Of a DNA stretch of 64,000 bases, positions 19,736 to 31,104 are shown one piece after another. The stretch's first letter is position 1. Each line of letters opens with the position of its first letter. Both the position numbers and the translations under genes were made by a program. Below the pieces are notes generated by a model. The model did not search any database, was not told the DNA's origin, and saw only the letters and a list, made by a program, of their open reading frames with translations. This stretch comes from Micromussa lordhowensis (taxonomy: Eukaryota; Cnidaria; Anthozoa; Scleractinia; Lobophylliidae), in NCBI GenBank assembly GCA_964020085.1, contig OZ026600.1, forward strand, positions 10,761,348 through 10,825,347, read 5' to 3'.

Positions 19736-20800
19736 GTGAGTAGCATTTCCTTGTTTTCTCCAATTGAGGCGTTTTCGGGCTAGCTAACTATGAGAAAAAA
19801 CTGTCTGAGATTCGCTAGCGGGAGAGGGAAAGAGATTTGTTTGTGTGACTACCGGTCGATGATCATTGACGTAGGGACAACATACGGAGTGTTCGCTTAC
19901 TCGTAATTGTGGCCTAGTTTGCTTGAAGTTCAATCGATTCTCGATGTACGAAGCTCTTGTTCAGTCCATTTAGGACGATGCAGGCCTTCACAGAAAGCCA
20001 TAGTTCAGCTATCCGCCGCGGTTTTGATATGTGGAGGTTTGTGTTGACAAGACGCGAATTTTTTTGTTGGAAGCACGGTTGTTTTCATTGTACAATTTCT
20101 GATTGGATGAAAAGACGTTGGATGTAGGCTTTTTGGCCTCAAAAGCCATACAGGAGAGTAATTTCCTTTTAGATGGAGATGGCAGATGGTACTCTCGAGA
20201 CGACATGGCCATATTCATGCACAGTTATATATTTCGGTGCACAGCCTTAACACGGTATTCATAACATGAGACATACATCAGTTAAAAAAAGAAAATAGGT
20301 TGTAGCGTGAACTCACTACCAGTCTATAGCCATTCAAAGTTATTTCGTGTAGTAGCACATTGATAAAGAAGGAAATACTCTGTCTTTAAGATACACAGAG
20401 CTAAATTCCTTGGCAAAGGGACGTTTCCAGCGTTCAGCTGGATCCAACAATCCCAACAAGGCCTGAAGGGGCTGGCTGGCTGGCTGCCTGCCTGCCTGCC
20501 TGCCTGCCACTGCCCACGAAATGGCTCTGGTGCAAAGTGTGTCGATGAACGGGAACGTCCAACGCATGTGGGATGCGTTGTCTGTAATACTTAAAATAAA
20601 CTCACGACAGCTGAAAAACAACGGATTTCAATTCTCTTGGCAGTCTAGCAACTTGCCAAGCTCTATGCTGAGCTATCGAACTAACAATTTGCTTGAATCT
20701 AGTCCATTTTAACTTGTCTGACATGCACGCACTCTCAGTCGGACCTCCAAACTTCAAAAACTATCCACCCCGACTATTTATGCTAATATTCCCAAGGGAC

Positions 20801-21029
20801 GTCAGGGTGGCCAAATGGTTAACGTGGTGCGCTACGAAGACAGCGAAGGTCTCAAGAGGTCGTGGGTTCGAATCACACTGCCGCATAGGGGTTATTCTCA
20901 AACTGGCTTGGGGGCCGAATAACCTCTCCCCGGGTACGTGGAGATCTGGGTCTGCGAACAAGGAATTACTCTCAAACTGGCTTGGGGGCCGAGTAATTCC
21001 TCCCCCGAGAAGTCCTGCGAGGTTTTTTT
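20801..21029 (+). mobile_element. tRNA-derived SINE, unit 3
   Basis: Co-amplified copy, with box B and T7 terminator intact. Confidence 0.8.
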
Positions 21030-21470
21030 GGCTTTTATTTCTGCTTGTCTTGATTTTCCTGATCATTTTGTTTTTCCTTTTTCCTGCTCGTAATTCCTTG
21101 TTAGTTTTGCTTTTCCCTACTTTCGGTATTTTTGTAACTTTTCATCAGCGCTAAAAACGGAAAATCAAGAAGCGTTTTGCGGCATTATGGCTTCCTAAGA
21201 TTTTTAATTTAGCCCGCGGTGAAATTTTAAGTTACTTTCTTTGTTTTCTTGGCTTAAACTCACTTCTACCAAACATAGGTTGTATTTGATTTTATTTGAT
21301 GTGACTTGATTGTAAAATAATTCTTCAATGATCAACTGTTTCATCAAGTCGCAACCTGCCAGAAACTACATTATCGCGTGTTCAGTGTACTATTTCTTTG
21401 GCATTTGAGATCATCTGGTTCAGAGCGACAACAGCGTTTGAACTCGACGAGGGTGTTCACGTCTTAAAAC

Positions 21471-21517
21471 ATGGCCACGAACAGAGTGAAGGAAATCTCG
21501 TCAAAGACCGACCGATC
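21471..21517 (+). other. Putative coding first exon, unit 3
   Basis: Identical copy, with donor directly after. Confidence 0.4.
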
Positions 21518-22582
21518 GTGAGTAGCATTTCCTTGTTTTCTCCAATTGAGGCGTTTTCGGGCTAGCTAACTATGAGAAAAAACTGTCTGAGATTCGCTAG
21601 CGGGAGAGGGAAAGAGATTTGTTTGTGTGACTACCGGTCGATGATCATTGACGTAGGGACAACATACGGAGTGTTCGCTTACTCGTAATTGTGGCCTAGT
21701 TTGCTTGAAGTTCAATCGATTCTCGATGTACGAAGCTCTTGTTCAGTCCATTTAGGACGATGCAGGCCTTCACAGAAAGCCATAGTTCAGCTATCCGCCG
21801 CGGTTTTGATATGTGGAGGTTTGTGTTGACAAGACGCGAATTTTTTTGTTGGAAGCACGGTTGTTTTCATTGTACAATTTCTGATTGGATGAAAAGACGT
21901 TGGATGTAGGCTTTTTGGCCTCAAAAGCCATACAGGAGAGTAATTTCCTTTTAGATGGAGATGGCAGATGGTACTCTCGAGACGACATGGCCATATTCAT
22001 GCACAGTTATATATTTCGGTGCACAGCCTTAACACGGTATTCATAACATGAGACATACATCAGTTAAAAAAAGAAAATAGGTTGTAGCGTGAACTCACTA
22101 CCAGTCTATAGCCATTCAAAGTTATTTCGTGTAGTAGCACATTGATAAAGAAGGAAATACTCTGTCTTTAAGATACACAGAGCTAAATTCCTTGGCAAAG
22201 GGACGTTTCCAGCGTTCAGCTGGATCCAACAATCCCAACAAGGCCTGAAGGGGCTGGCTGGCTGGCTGCCTGCCTGCCTGCCTGCCTGCCACTGCCCACG
22301 AAATGGCTCTGGTGCAAAGTGTGTCGATGAACGGGAACGTCCAACGCATGTGGGATGCGTTGTCTGTAATACTTAAAATAAACTCACGACAGCTGAAAAA
22401 CAACGGATTTCAATTCTCTTGGCAGTCTAGCAACTTGCCAAGCTCTATGCTGAGCTATCGAACTAACAATTTGCTTGAATCTAGTCCATTTTAACTTGTC
22501 TGACATGCACGCACTCTCAGTCGGACCTCCAAACTTCAAAAACTATCCACCCCGACTATTTATGCTAATATTCCCAAGGGAC

Positions 22583-22811
22583 GTCAGGGTGGCCAAATGG
22601 TTAACGTGGTGCGCTACGAAGACAGCGAAGGTCTCAAGAGGTCGTGGGTTCGAATCACACTGCCGCATAGGGGTTATTCTCAAACTGGCTTGGGGGCCGA
22701 ATAACCTCTCCCCGGGTACGTGGAGATCTGGGTCTGCGAACAAGGAATTACTCTCAAACTGGCTTGGGGGCCGAGTAATTCCTCCCCCGAGAAGTCCTGC
22801 GAGGTTTTTTT
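22583..22811 (+). mobile_element. tRNA-derived SINE, unit 4
   Basis: Co-amplified copy, identical in box A and box B to unit 1. Confidence 0.8.
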
Positions 22812-23251
22812 GGCTTTTATTTCTGCTTGTCTTGATTTTCCTGATCATTTTGTTTTTCCTTTTTCCTGCTCGTAATTCCTTGTTAGTTTTGCTTTTCCCT
22901 ACTTTCGGTATTTTTGTAACTTTTCATCAGCGCTAAAAACGGAAAATCAAGAAGCGTTTTGCGGCATTATGGCTTCCTAAGATTTTTAATTTAGCCCGCG
23001 GTGAAATTTTAAGTTACTTTCTTTGTTTTCTTGGCTTAAACTCACTTCTACCAAACATAGGTTGTATTTGATTTTATTTGATGTGACTTGATTGTAAAAT
23101 AATTCTTCAATGATCAACTGTTTCATCAAGTCGCACCTGCCAGAAACTACATTATCGCGTGTTCAGTGTACTATTTCTTTGGCATTTGAGATCATCTGGT
23201 TCAGAGCGACAACAGCGTTTGAACTCGACGAGGGTGTTCACGTCTTAAAAC

Positions 23252-23298
23252 ATGGCCACGAACAGAGTGAAGGAAATCTCGTCAAAGACCGACCGATC
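23252..23298 (+). other. Putative coding first exon, unit 4
   Basis: Identical copy. The 1-bp deletion of this unit lies about 115 bp upstream in the would-be 5' UTR and leaves the exon intact. It also joins a 78-codon frame (23110-23346) that I regard as spurious. Confidence 0.4.
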
Positions 23299-24352
23299 GT
23301 GAGTAGCATTTCCTTGTTTTCTCCAATTGAGGCGTTTTCGGGCTAGCTAACTATGAGAAAAAACTGTCTGAGATTCGCTAGCGGGAGAGGGAAAGAGATT
23401 TGTTTGTGTGACTACCGGTCGATGATCATTGACGTAGGGACAACATACGGAGTGTTCGCTTACTCGTAATTGTGGCCTAGTTTGCTTGAAGTTCAATCGA
23501 TTCTCGATGTACGAAGCTCTTGTTCAGTCCATTTAGGACGATGCAGGCCTTCACAGAAAGCCATAGTTCAGCTATCCGCCGCGGTTTTGATATGTGGAGG
23601 TTTGTGTTGACAAGACGCGAATTTTTTTGTTGGAAGCACGGTTGTTTTCATTGTACAATTTCTGATTGGATGAAAAGACGTTGGATGTAGGCTTTTTGGC
23701 CTCAAAAGCCATACAGGAGAGTAATTTCCTTTTAGATGGAGATGGCAGATGGTACTCTCGAGACGACATGGCCATATTCATGCACAGTTATATATTTCGG
23801 TGCACAGCCTTAACACGGTATTCATAACATCAGACATACATCAGTTAAAAAAAGAAAATAGGTTGTAGCGTGAACTCACTACCAGTCTATAGCCATTCAA
23901 AGTTATTTCGTGTAGTAGCACATTGATAAAGAAGGAAATACTCTGTCTTTAAGATACACAGAGCTAAATTCCTTGGCAACAGGGACGTTTCCAGCGTTCA
24001 GCTGGATCCAACAATCCCAACAAGGCCTGAAGGGGCTGGCTGGCTGGCTGGCTGCCTGCCACTGCCCACGAAATGGCTCTGGTGCAAAGTGTGTCGATGA
24101 ACGGGAACGTCCAACGCATGTGGGATGCGTTGTCTGTAATACTTAAAATAAACTCACGACAGCTGAAAAACAACGGATTTCAATTCTCTTGGCAGTCTAG
24201 CAACTTGCCAAGCTCTATGCTGAGCTATCGAACTAACAATTTGCTTGAATCTAGTCCATTTTAACTTGTCTGACATGCACGCACTCTCAGTCGGACCTCC
24301 AAACTTCAAAAACTATCCACCCCGACTATTTATGCTAATATTCCCAAGGGAC

Positions 24353-24581
24353 GTCAGGGTGGCCAAATGGTTAACGTGGTGCGCTACGAAGACAGCGAAG
24401 GTCTCAAGAGGTCGTGGGTTCGAATCACACTGCCGCATAGGGGTTATTCTCAAACTGGCTTGGGGGCCGAATAACCTCTCCCCGGGTACGTGGAGATTTG
24501 GGTCTGCGAACAAGGAATTACTCTCAAACTGGCTTGGGGGCCGAGTAATTCCTCCCCCGAGAAGTCCTGCGAGGTTTTTTT
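24353..24581 (+). mobile_element. tRNA-derived SINE, unit 5
   Basis: Co-amplified copy with a C-to-T change in the body (GAGATTTGGG). Confidence 0.8.
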
Positions 24582-25022
24582 GGCTTTTATTTCTGCTTGT
24601 CTTGATTTTCCTGATCATTTTGTTTTTCCTTTTTCCTGCTCGTAATTCCTTGTTAGTTTTGCTTTTCCCTACTTTCGGTATTTTTGTAACTTTTCATCAG
24701 CGCTAAAAACGGAAAATCAAGAAGCGTTTTGCGGCATTATGGCTTCCTAAGATTTTTAATTTAGCCCGCGGTGAAATTTTAAGTTACTTTCTTTGTTTTC
24801 TTGGCTTAAACTCACTTCTACCAAACATAGGTTGTATTTGATTTTATTTGATGTGACTTGATTGTAAAATAATTCTTCAATGATCAACTGTTTCATCAAG
24901 TCGCAACCTGCCAGAAACTACATTATCGCGTGTTCAGTGTACTATTTCTTTGGCATTTGAGATCATCTGGTTCAGAGCGACAACAGCGTTTGAACTCGAC
25001 GAGGGTGTTCACGTCTTAAAAC

Positions 25023-25069
25023 ATGGCCACGAACAGAGTGAAGGAAATCTCGTCAAAGACCGACCGATC
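25023..25069 (+). other. Putative coding first exon, unit 5
   Basis: Identical copy, donor intact. Confidence 0.4.
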
Positions 25070-25858
25070 GTGAGTAGCATTTCCTTGTTTTCTCCAATTG
25101 AGGCGTTTTCGGGCTAGCTAACTATGAGAAAAAACTGTCTGAGATTCGCTAGCGGGAGAGGGAAAGAGATTTGTTTGTGTGACTACCGGTCGATGATCAT
25201 TGACGTAGGGACAACATACGGAGTGTTCGCTTACTCGTAATTGTGGCCTAGTTTGCTTGAAGTTCAATCGATTCTCGATGTACGAAGCTCTTGTTCAGTC
25301 CATTTAGGACGATGCAGGCCTTCACAGAAAGCCATAGTTCAGCTATCCGCCGCGGTTTTGATATGTGGAGGTTTGTGTTGACAAGACGCGAATTTTTTTG
25401 TTGGAAGCACGGTTGTTTTCATTGTACAATTTCTGATTGGATGAAAAGACGTTGGATGTAGGCTTTTTGGCCTCAAAAGCCATACAGGAGAGTAATTTCC
25501 TTTTAGATGGAGATGGCAGATGGTACTCTCGAGACGACATGGCCATATTCATGCACAGTTATATATTTCGGTGCACAGCCTTAACACGGTATTCATAACA
25601 TCAGACATACATCAGTTAAAAAAAGAAAATAGGTTGTAGCGTAAACTCACTACCAGTCTATAGCCATTCAAAGTTATTTCGTGTAGTAGCACATTGATAA
25701 AGAAGGAAATACTCTGTCTTTAAGATACACAGAGCTAAATTCCTTGGCAAAGGGACGTTTCCAGCGTTCAGCTGGATCCAACAATCCCAACAAGGCCTGA
25801 AGGGGCTGGCTGGCTGGCTGCCTGCCTGCCTGCCTGCCACTGCCCACGAAATGGCTCT

Positions 25859-26988
25859 GGTGCAAAGTGTGTCGATGAACGGGAACGTCCAACGCATGTG
25901 GGATGCGTTGTCTGTAATACTTAAAATAAACTCACGACAGCTGAAAAACAACGGATTTCAATTCTCTTGGCAGTCTAGCAACTTGACTTGATTGTAAAAT
26001 AATTCTTCAATGATCAACTGTTTCATCAAGTCGCAACCTGCCAGAAACTACATTATCGCGTGTTCAGTGTACTATTTCTTTGGCATTTGAGATCATCTGG
26101 TTCAGAGCGACAACAGCGTTTGAACTCGACGAGGGTGTTCACGTCTTAAAACATGGCCACGAACAGAGTGAAGGAAATCTCGTCAAAGACCGACCGATCG
26201 TGAGTAGCATTTCCTTGTTTTCTCCAATTGAGGCGTTTTCGGGCTAGCTAACTATGAGAAAAAACTGTCTGAGATTCGCTAGCGGGAGAGGGAAAGAGAT
26301 TTGTTTGTGTGACTACCGGTCGATGATCATTGACGTAGGGACAACATACGGAGTGTTCGCTTACTCGTAATTGTGGCCTAGTTTGCTTGAAGTTCAATCG
26401 ATTCTCGATGTACGAAGCTCTTGTTCAGTCCATTTAGGACGATGCAGGCCTTCACAGAAAGCCATAGTTCAGCTATCCGCCGCGGTTTTGATATGTGGAG
26501 GTTTGTGTTGACAAGACGCGAATTTTTTTGTTGGAAGCACGGTTGTTTTCATTGTACAATTTCTGATTGGATGAAAAGACGTTGGATGTAGGCTTTTTGG
26601 CCTCAAAAGCCATACAGGAGAGTAATTTCCTTTTAGATGGAGATGGCAGATGGTACTCTCGAGACGACATGGCCATATTCATGCACAGTTATATATTTCG
26701 GTGCACAGCCTTAACACGGTATTCATAACATCAGACATACATCAGTTAAAAAAAGAAAATAGGTTGTAGCGCGAACTCACTACCAGTCTATAGCCATTCA
26801 AAGTTATTTCGTGTAGTAGCACATTGATAAAGAAGGAAATACTCTGTCTTTAAGATACACAGAGCTAAATTCCTTGGCAAAGGGACGTTTCCAGCGTTCA
26901 GCTGGATCCAACAATCCCAACAAGGCCTGAAGGGGCTGGCTGGCTGGCTGCCTGCCTGCCTGCCTGCCACTGCCCACGAAATGGCTCT
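25859..26988. repeat. 1.78-kb tandem array, unit 6 with 648-bp internal deletion
   Basis: Only 1130 bp. The sequence jumps at about 25981-25985 from AGCAACTTG directly to ACTTGATTGTAAAAT, removing the SINE and T-rich tail. The five bases ACTTG occur at both ends of the lost segment, so the deletion has a microhomology junction. Confidence 0.93.
26153..26199 (+). other. Putative coding first exon, unit 6
   Basis: Retained although the unit has lost 648 bp upstream including the SINE; about 165 bp of upstream sequence is left before the deletion junction. Confidence 0.4.
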
Positions 26989-27500
26989 GGTGCAAAGTGT
27001 GTCGATGAACGGGAACGTCCAACGCATGTGGGATGCGTTGTCTGTAATACTTAAAATAAACTCACGACAGCTGAAAAACAACGGATTTCAATTCTCTTGG
27101 CAGTCTAGCAACTTGCCAAGCTCTATGCTGAGCTATCGAACTAACAATTTGCTTGAATCTAGTCCATTTTAACTTGTCTGACATGCACGCACTCTCAGTC
27201 GGACCTCCAAACTTCAAAAACTATCCACCCCGACTATTTATGCTAATATTCCCAAGGGACGTCAGGGTGGCCAAATGGTTAACGTGGTGCGCTACGAAGA
27301 CAGCGAAGGTCTCAAGAGGTCGTGGGTTCGAATCACACTGCCGCATAGGGGTTATTCTCAAACTGGCTTGGGGGCCGAATAACCTCTCCCCGGGTACGTG
27401 GAGATTTGGGTCTGCGAACAAGGAATTACTCTCAAACTGGCTTGGGGGCCGAGTAATTCCTCCCCCGAGAAGTCCTGCGAGGTTTTTTTGCCTTCTATTT
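26989..27500. repeat. 1.78-kb tandem array, unit 7, cut by gap
   Basis: Matches unit 5 through the SINE. The last bases before the gap (TTTGCCTTCTATTT for TTTGGCTTTTATTT) differ from all other units, which suggests unreliable sequence at a contig edge. Confidence 0.9.
27261..27489 (+). mobile_element. tRNA-derived SINE, unit 7
   Basis: Co-amplified copy carrying the unit 5 C-to-T variant; its T7 run ends 11 bp before the gap. Unit 6 has lost its SINE. Confidence 0.78.
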
Positions 27501-27700
27501 NNNNNNNNNNNNNNNNNNNNNNNNNNNNNNNNNNNNNNNNNNNNNNNNNNNNNNNNNNNNNNNNNNNNNNNNNNNNNNNNNNNNNNNNNNNNNNNNNNNN
27601 NNNNNNNNNNNNNNNNNNNNNNNNNNNNNNNNNNNNNNNNNNNNNNNNNNNNNNNNNNNNNNNNNNNNNNNNNNNNNNNNNNNNNNNNNNNNNNNNNNNN
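27501..27700. other. Assembly gap (200 N)
   Basis: Exactly 200 undetermined bases separate the 1.78-kb array from the satellite. The round number indicates a scaffolding placeholder, so true distance and adjacency are unknown. Confidence 0.99.
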
Positions 27701-30700
27701 CACATGCAAAGTTTTGGAGCTACGCAAAATGTCACACTATGCTAACTAGCCCGATTGCTAATTAGCCGAGCTTGGCGCGCGTCGCAACTTTGCAAACTAA
27801 TGGCACCAAAGCACTCCCGGGCTCGGTCCAAGTCCACAGGCAAAGTTTCAGAGCAGCGAAAAATGTCACACTATGCCAATTAGCCCGGCAGATCCCCGGG
27901 TGCTGCCGGCTGGCTGCCTCGTTAGCCGAGCTTGGCGCGCGTCGCACCTTTGCAAACTAATGGCACCAAAGCACTCCCGGGGTCGGTCCGGGTCCACATG
28001 CAAAGTTTCGGAGCTGAGCAAAATGTCACACTATGCTAACCAGCCCGATTGCTAATTAGCAGAGCTTGGCGTACTTCGCAAATTTGCAAACTAATGGCAC
28101 TAAAGCACTCCCGGGGTCGGTCCGGGTCCAAATGCAAAGTTTCGGAGCTGCGCAAAATGTCACACTATGCTAACCAGCCCGATTGCTAATTAGCCGAGCT
28201 TGGCGCGTGTCGCAACTTTGCAAACTAATGGCACGAAACTACTCCCGGGGTCGGTCCGGGTCCACATGCAAAGTAACGAAGCTGCGCAAAATGTCACACT
28301 ATGCTAACCAGCCCGATTGCTAATTAGCAGAGCTTGGCGTACTTCGCAAATTTGCAAACTAATGGCATTAAAGCACTCCTGGGTTCGTTCCGGGTCCACA
28401 TGCAAAGTTTTGGAGCTACGCAAAATGTCACACTATGCTAACTAGCCCGATTGCTAATTAGCCGAGCTTGGCGCGCGTCGCAACTTTGCAAACTAATGGC
28501 ACCAAAGCACTCCCGGGGTCGGTCCGAGTCCACATGCAAAGTTTGGGAGCTGCGCGAAATGTCACACTATGCTAAGCAGCCAGATTGCTAATTAGCCGAG
28601 CTTGGCGCACGTCGCAACTTTGCAAACTAATGGCATCAAAGCACTCCCGGGGTTGGTCCGAATCCACATGCAAAGTTTCGCAGCTGGACAAAATGTCGCA
28701 CTATGCTAAGCGGCCCGGCAGATCCCCGGGTGCGGCCGCTGGCTGGCTAGTTAGCCGAGCTTGGCGCGCCTCGCAACTTTGCAAACTAATGGCACCAAAG
28801 CACTACCTGCGTCGGTCCGGGTCCACATGCAAAGTTTCGGAGCTGCGCAAAATGTCACACTATGCTAACCAGCCCGATTGCTAATTAGCCGAGCTTGGCA
28901 GGCGTCGCAACTTTTCAAACAAATGGAACCAAAGCACTCCCGGGGTCGTTCCGGGTCCACATGCAAAGTTTCGGAGCTGCGCAAAATGTCACACTATGCT
29001 AACCAGTCGGATTGCTAGTTAGCCGAGCTTGGCGCGCGTCGCAACTTTGCAAACTAATGGCACCAAAGCACTCCCGGGGTCGGTCCGAGTCCACATGCAA
29101 AGTTTCGAAGCTGCGCAAACTGTCACACTATGCTAACCAGCTCGGCAGATCCCCGGGTGCGGCCGGCTTGCTGCATCGTTAGCCGAGCTTGGCGCGCGTC
29201 GCAACTTTGCAAACTATTGGCACCAAAGCACTCCTGGGGTCGGTGCGAGTTAAATATGCAAAGTTTCGGAGCTGCGCAAAATGTCACACTGTGCTAACCA
29301 GGCCTGCAGATCCCCGGGTGCGGCCGGCTCGCTGCCTCGTTAGCCGAGCTTGGCGCGCGTCGCAACTTTGCAAACTAATGGCACCAACGTACTCCCGGGG
29401 TCGGTCCGAGTCCACATGCAAAGTTTCGAAGCTGCGCAAACTGTCACACTATGCTAACAGCCCGGCCGATCCCAGGGTGCGGCCGGCTGGCTGCCTCGTT
29501 AGCCGAGCTTGGCGCGCGTCGCAACTTTGCAAACTAATGGCACCAAAGTACTCCCGGGGTCGGTCCGAGTCCACATGCAAAGTTTCGGAGCAGCGAAAAA
29601 TGTCACACTATGCCAATTAGCCCGGCAGATGTCCGGGTGCGGCCGGCTGGCTGCCTTGTTAGCCGAGCTTGGCGTTCGTCGCAACTTTGGAAACTAATGG
29701 CACCAAAGCACTCCCGGGGTCGGTCCAGGTCCACATGCAAAGTTTCGGAGCTGCGCAAAATGTCACACTATGCTAACCAGCCCGATTGCTAATTAGCAGA
29801 GCTTGGCGTACTTCGCAAATTTGCAAACTAATGGCATTAAAGCACTCCTGGGTTCGGTCCGGGTCCACATGCAAAGTTTTGGAGCTACGCAAAATGTCAC
29901 ACTATGCTAACTAGCCCGATTGCTAATTAGCCGAGCTTGGCGCGCGTCGCAACTTTGCAAACTAATGGCACCAAAGCACTCCCGGGGTCGGTCCAAGTCC
30001 ACAGGCAAAGTTTCAGAGCAGCGAAAAATGTCACACTATGCCAATTAGCCCGGCAGATCCCCGGGTGCGGCCGGCTGGCTGCCTCGTTAGCCGAGCTTGG
30101 CGCGCGTCGCACCTTTGCAAACTAATGGCACCAAAGCACTCCCGGGGTCGGTCCGGGTCCACATGCAAAGTTTCGGAGGTGCGCAAAATGTCACACTATG
30201 CTAACCAGCCCGATTGCTAATAAGCCGAGCTTGGCGCGCGTCGCAACTTTGCAAACTAATGGCACCAAAGCACTCCCGGGGTCGGTCCGAGTCCACATGC
30301 AAAGTTTGGGAGCTGCGCAAAATGTCACACTATGCTAAGCAGCCAGATTGCTAATTAGCCGAGCTTGGCGCGCGTCGCAACTTTGCAAACTAATGGCACC
30401 AAAGCACTACCGTGGTTGGTCCGAATCCACATGCAAAGTTTCGGAGCTGCGAGAAATGTCACACTATGCTAACCAGCCCGGCAGATCCCCCGGTGCGGCC
30501 GGCTGGCTGCCTCGTTAGCCGAGCTTGGCGCGCGTCGCCACTTTGCAAACTAATGGCACCAAAGCACTCCCGGGGTCGGTCCGGGTCCACATGCAAAGTT
30601 TCGGAGCTCTCCAAAATGTCACACTATGCTAACCATCCCAATTCCTAATTAGCTGACCTTGGCGCGCATTGCAACTTTGCAAACTAATGGCACCAAACCC

Positions 30701-31104
30701 CTCCCGGGTTCGGTCCGAGTTCACATGCAAAGTTTCGGAGCTGCGAAAATGTCACACAATGCTAACCAGCCCTGCAGGTCCCCGGGTGCGGCCGGCTGGC
30801 TGCCTCGTTAGCCGAGCTTGGCGCGCGTCGCAAGTTTGCAAACTAATGTCACCAAAGCACTACCGGGGTCGGTCTAAGTCCACATGAGAAGTTTTGGAGC
30901 TGCGCAAAATGTCACACAATGCTAACCAGCCCGGCAGATCCCCGGGTGCGGCCGGCTGCCTGCCTCGTTATCCGAGCTTGGCACACGTCGCAACTTTCCA
31001 AACTAATGGCACCAAAGCACTCCCGGGGTCGGTCCGAGTCCAGATGCAAAGTTCCGGAGCTGCGCAAAATGTCACACTATGCTAAGTAGCCCGATTGCTA
31101 ATTA

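Larger units (their letters stand above)
18747..20528. repeat. 1.78-kb tandem array, unit 2
   Basis: 1782 bp; I saw no difference from unit 1 in the regions compared. Confidence 0.95.
20529..22310. repeat. 1.78-kb tandem array, unit 3
   Basis: 1782 bp, again apparently identical to units 1 and 2. Confidence 0.95.
22311..24080. repeat. 1.78-kb tandem array, unit 4
   Basis: 1770 bp. It differs from units 1-3 by a 1-bp deletion (TCGCACC for TCGCAACC near 23136), a G-to-C change near 23831, a 1-bp insertion near 23980, and a contracted microsatellite, (TGGC)4(TGCC)2. Confidence 0.95.
24081..25858. repeat. 1.78-kb tandem array, unit 5
   Basis: 1778 bp. It shares the G-to-C change of unit 4, carries GAGATTTGGG for GAGATCTGGG in the SINE, and has a (TGGC)3(TGCC)5 microsatellite. 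Confidence 0.95.

Noticed and set aside
27153..27749. Open frames spanning the N gap
   Set aside because: They are open only because undetermined bases contain no stop codons.
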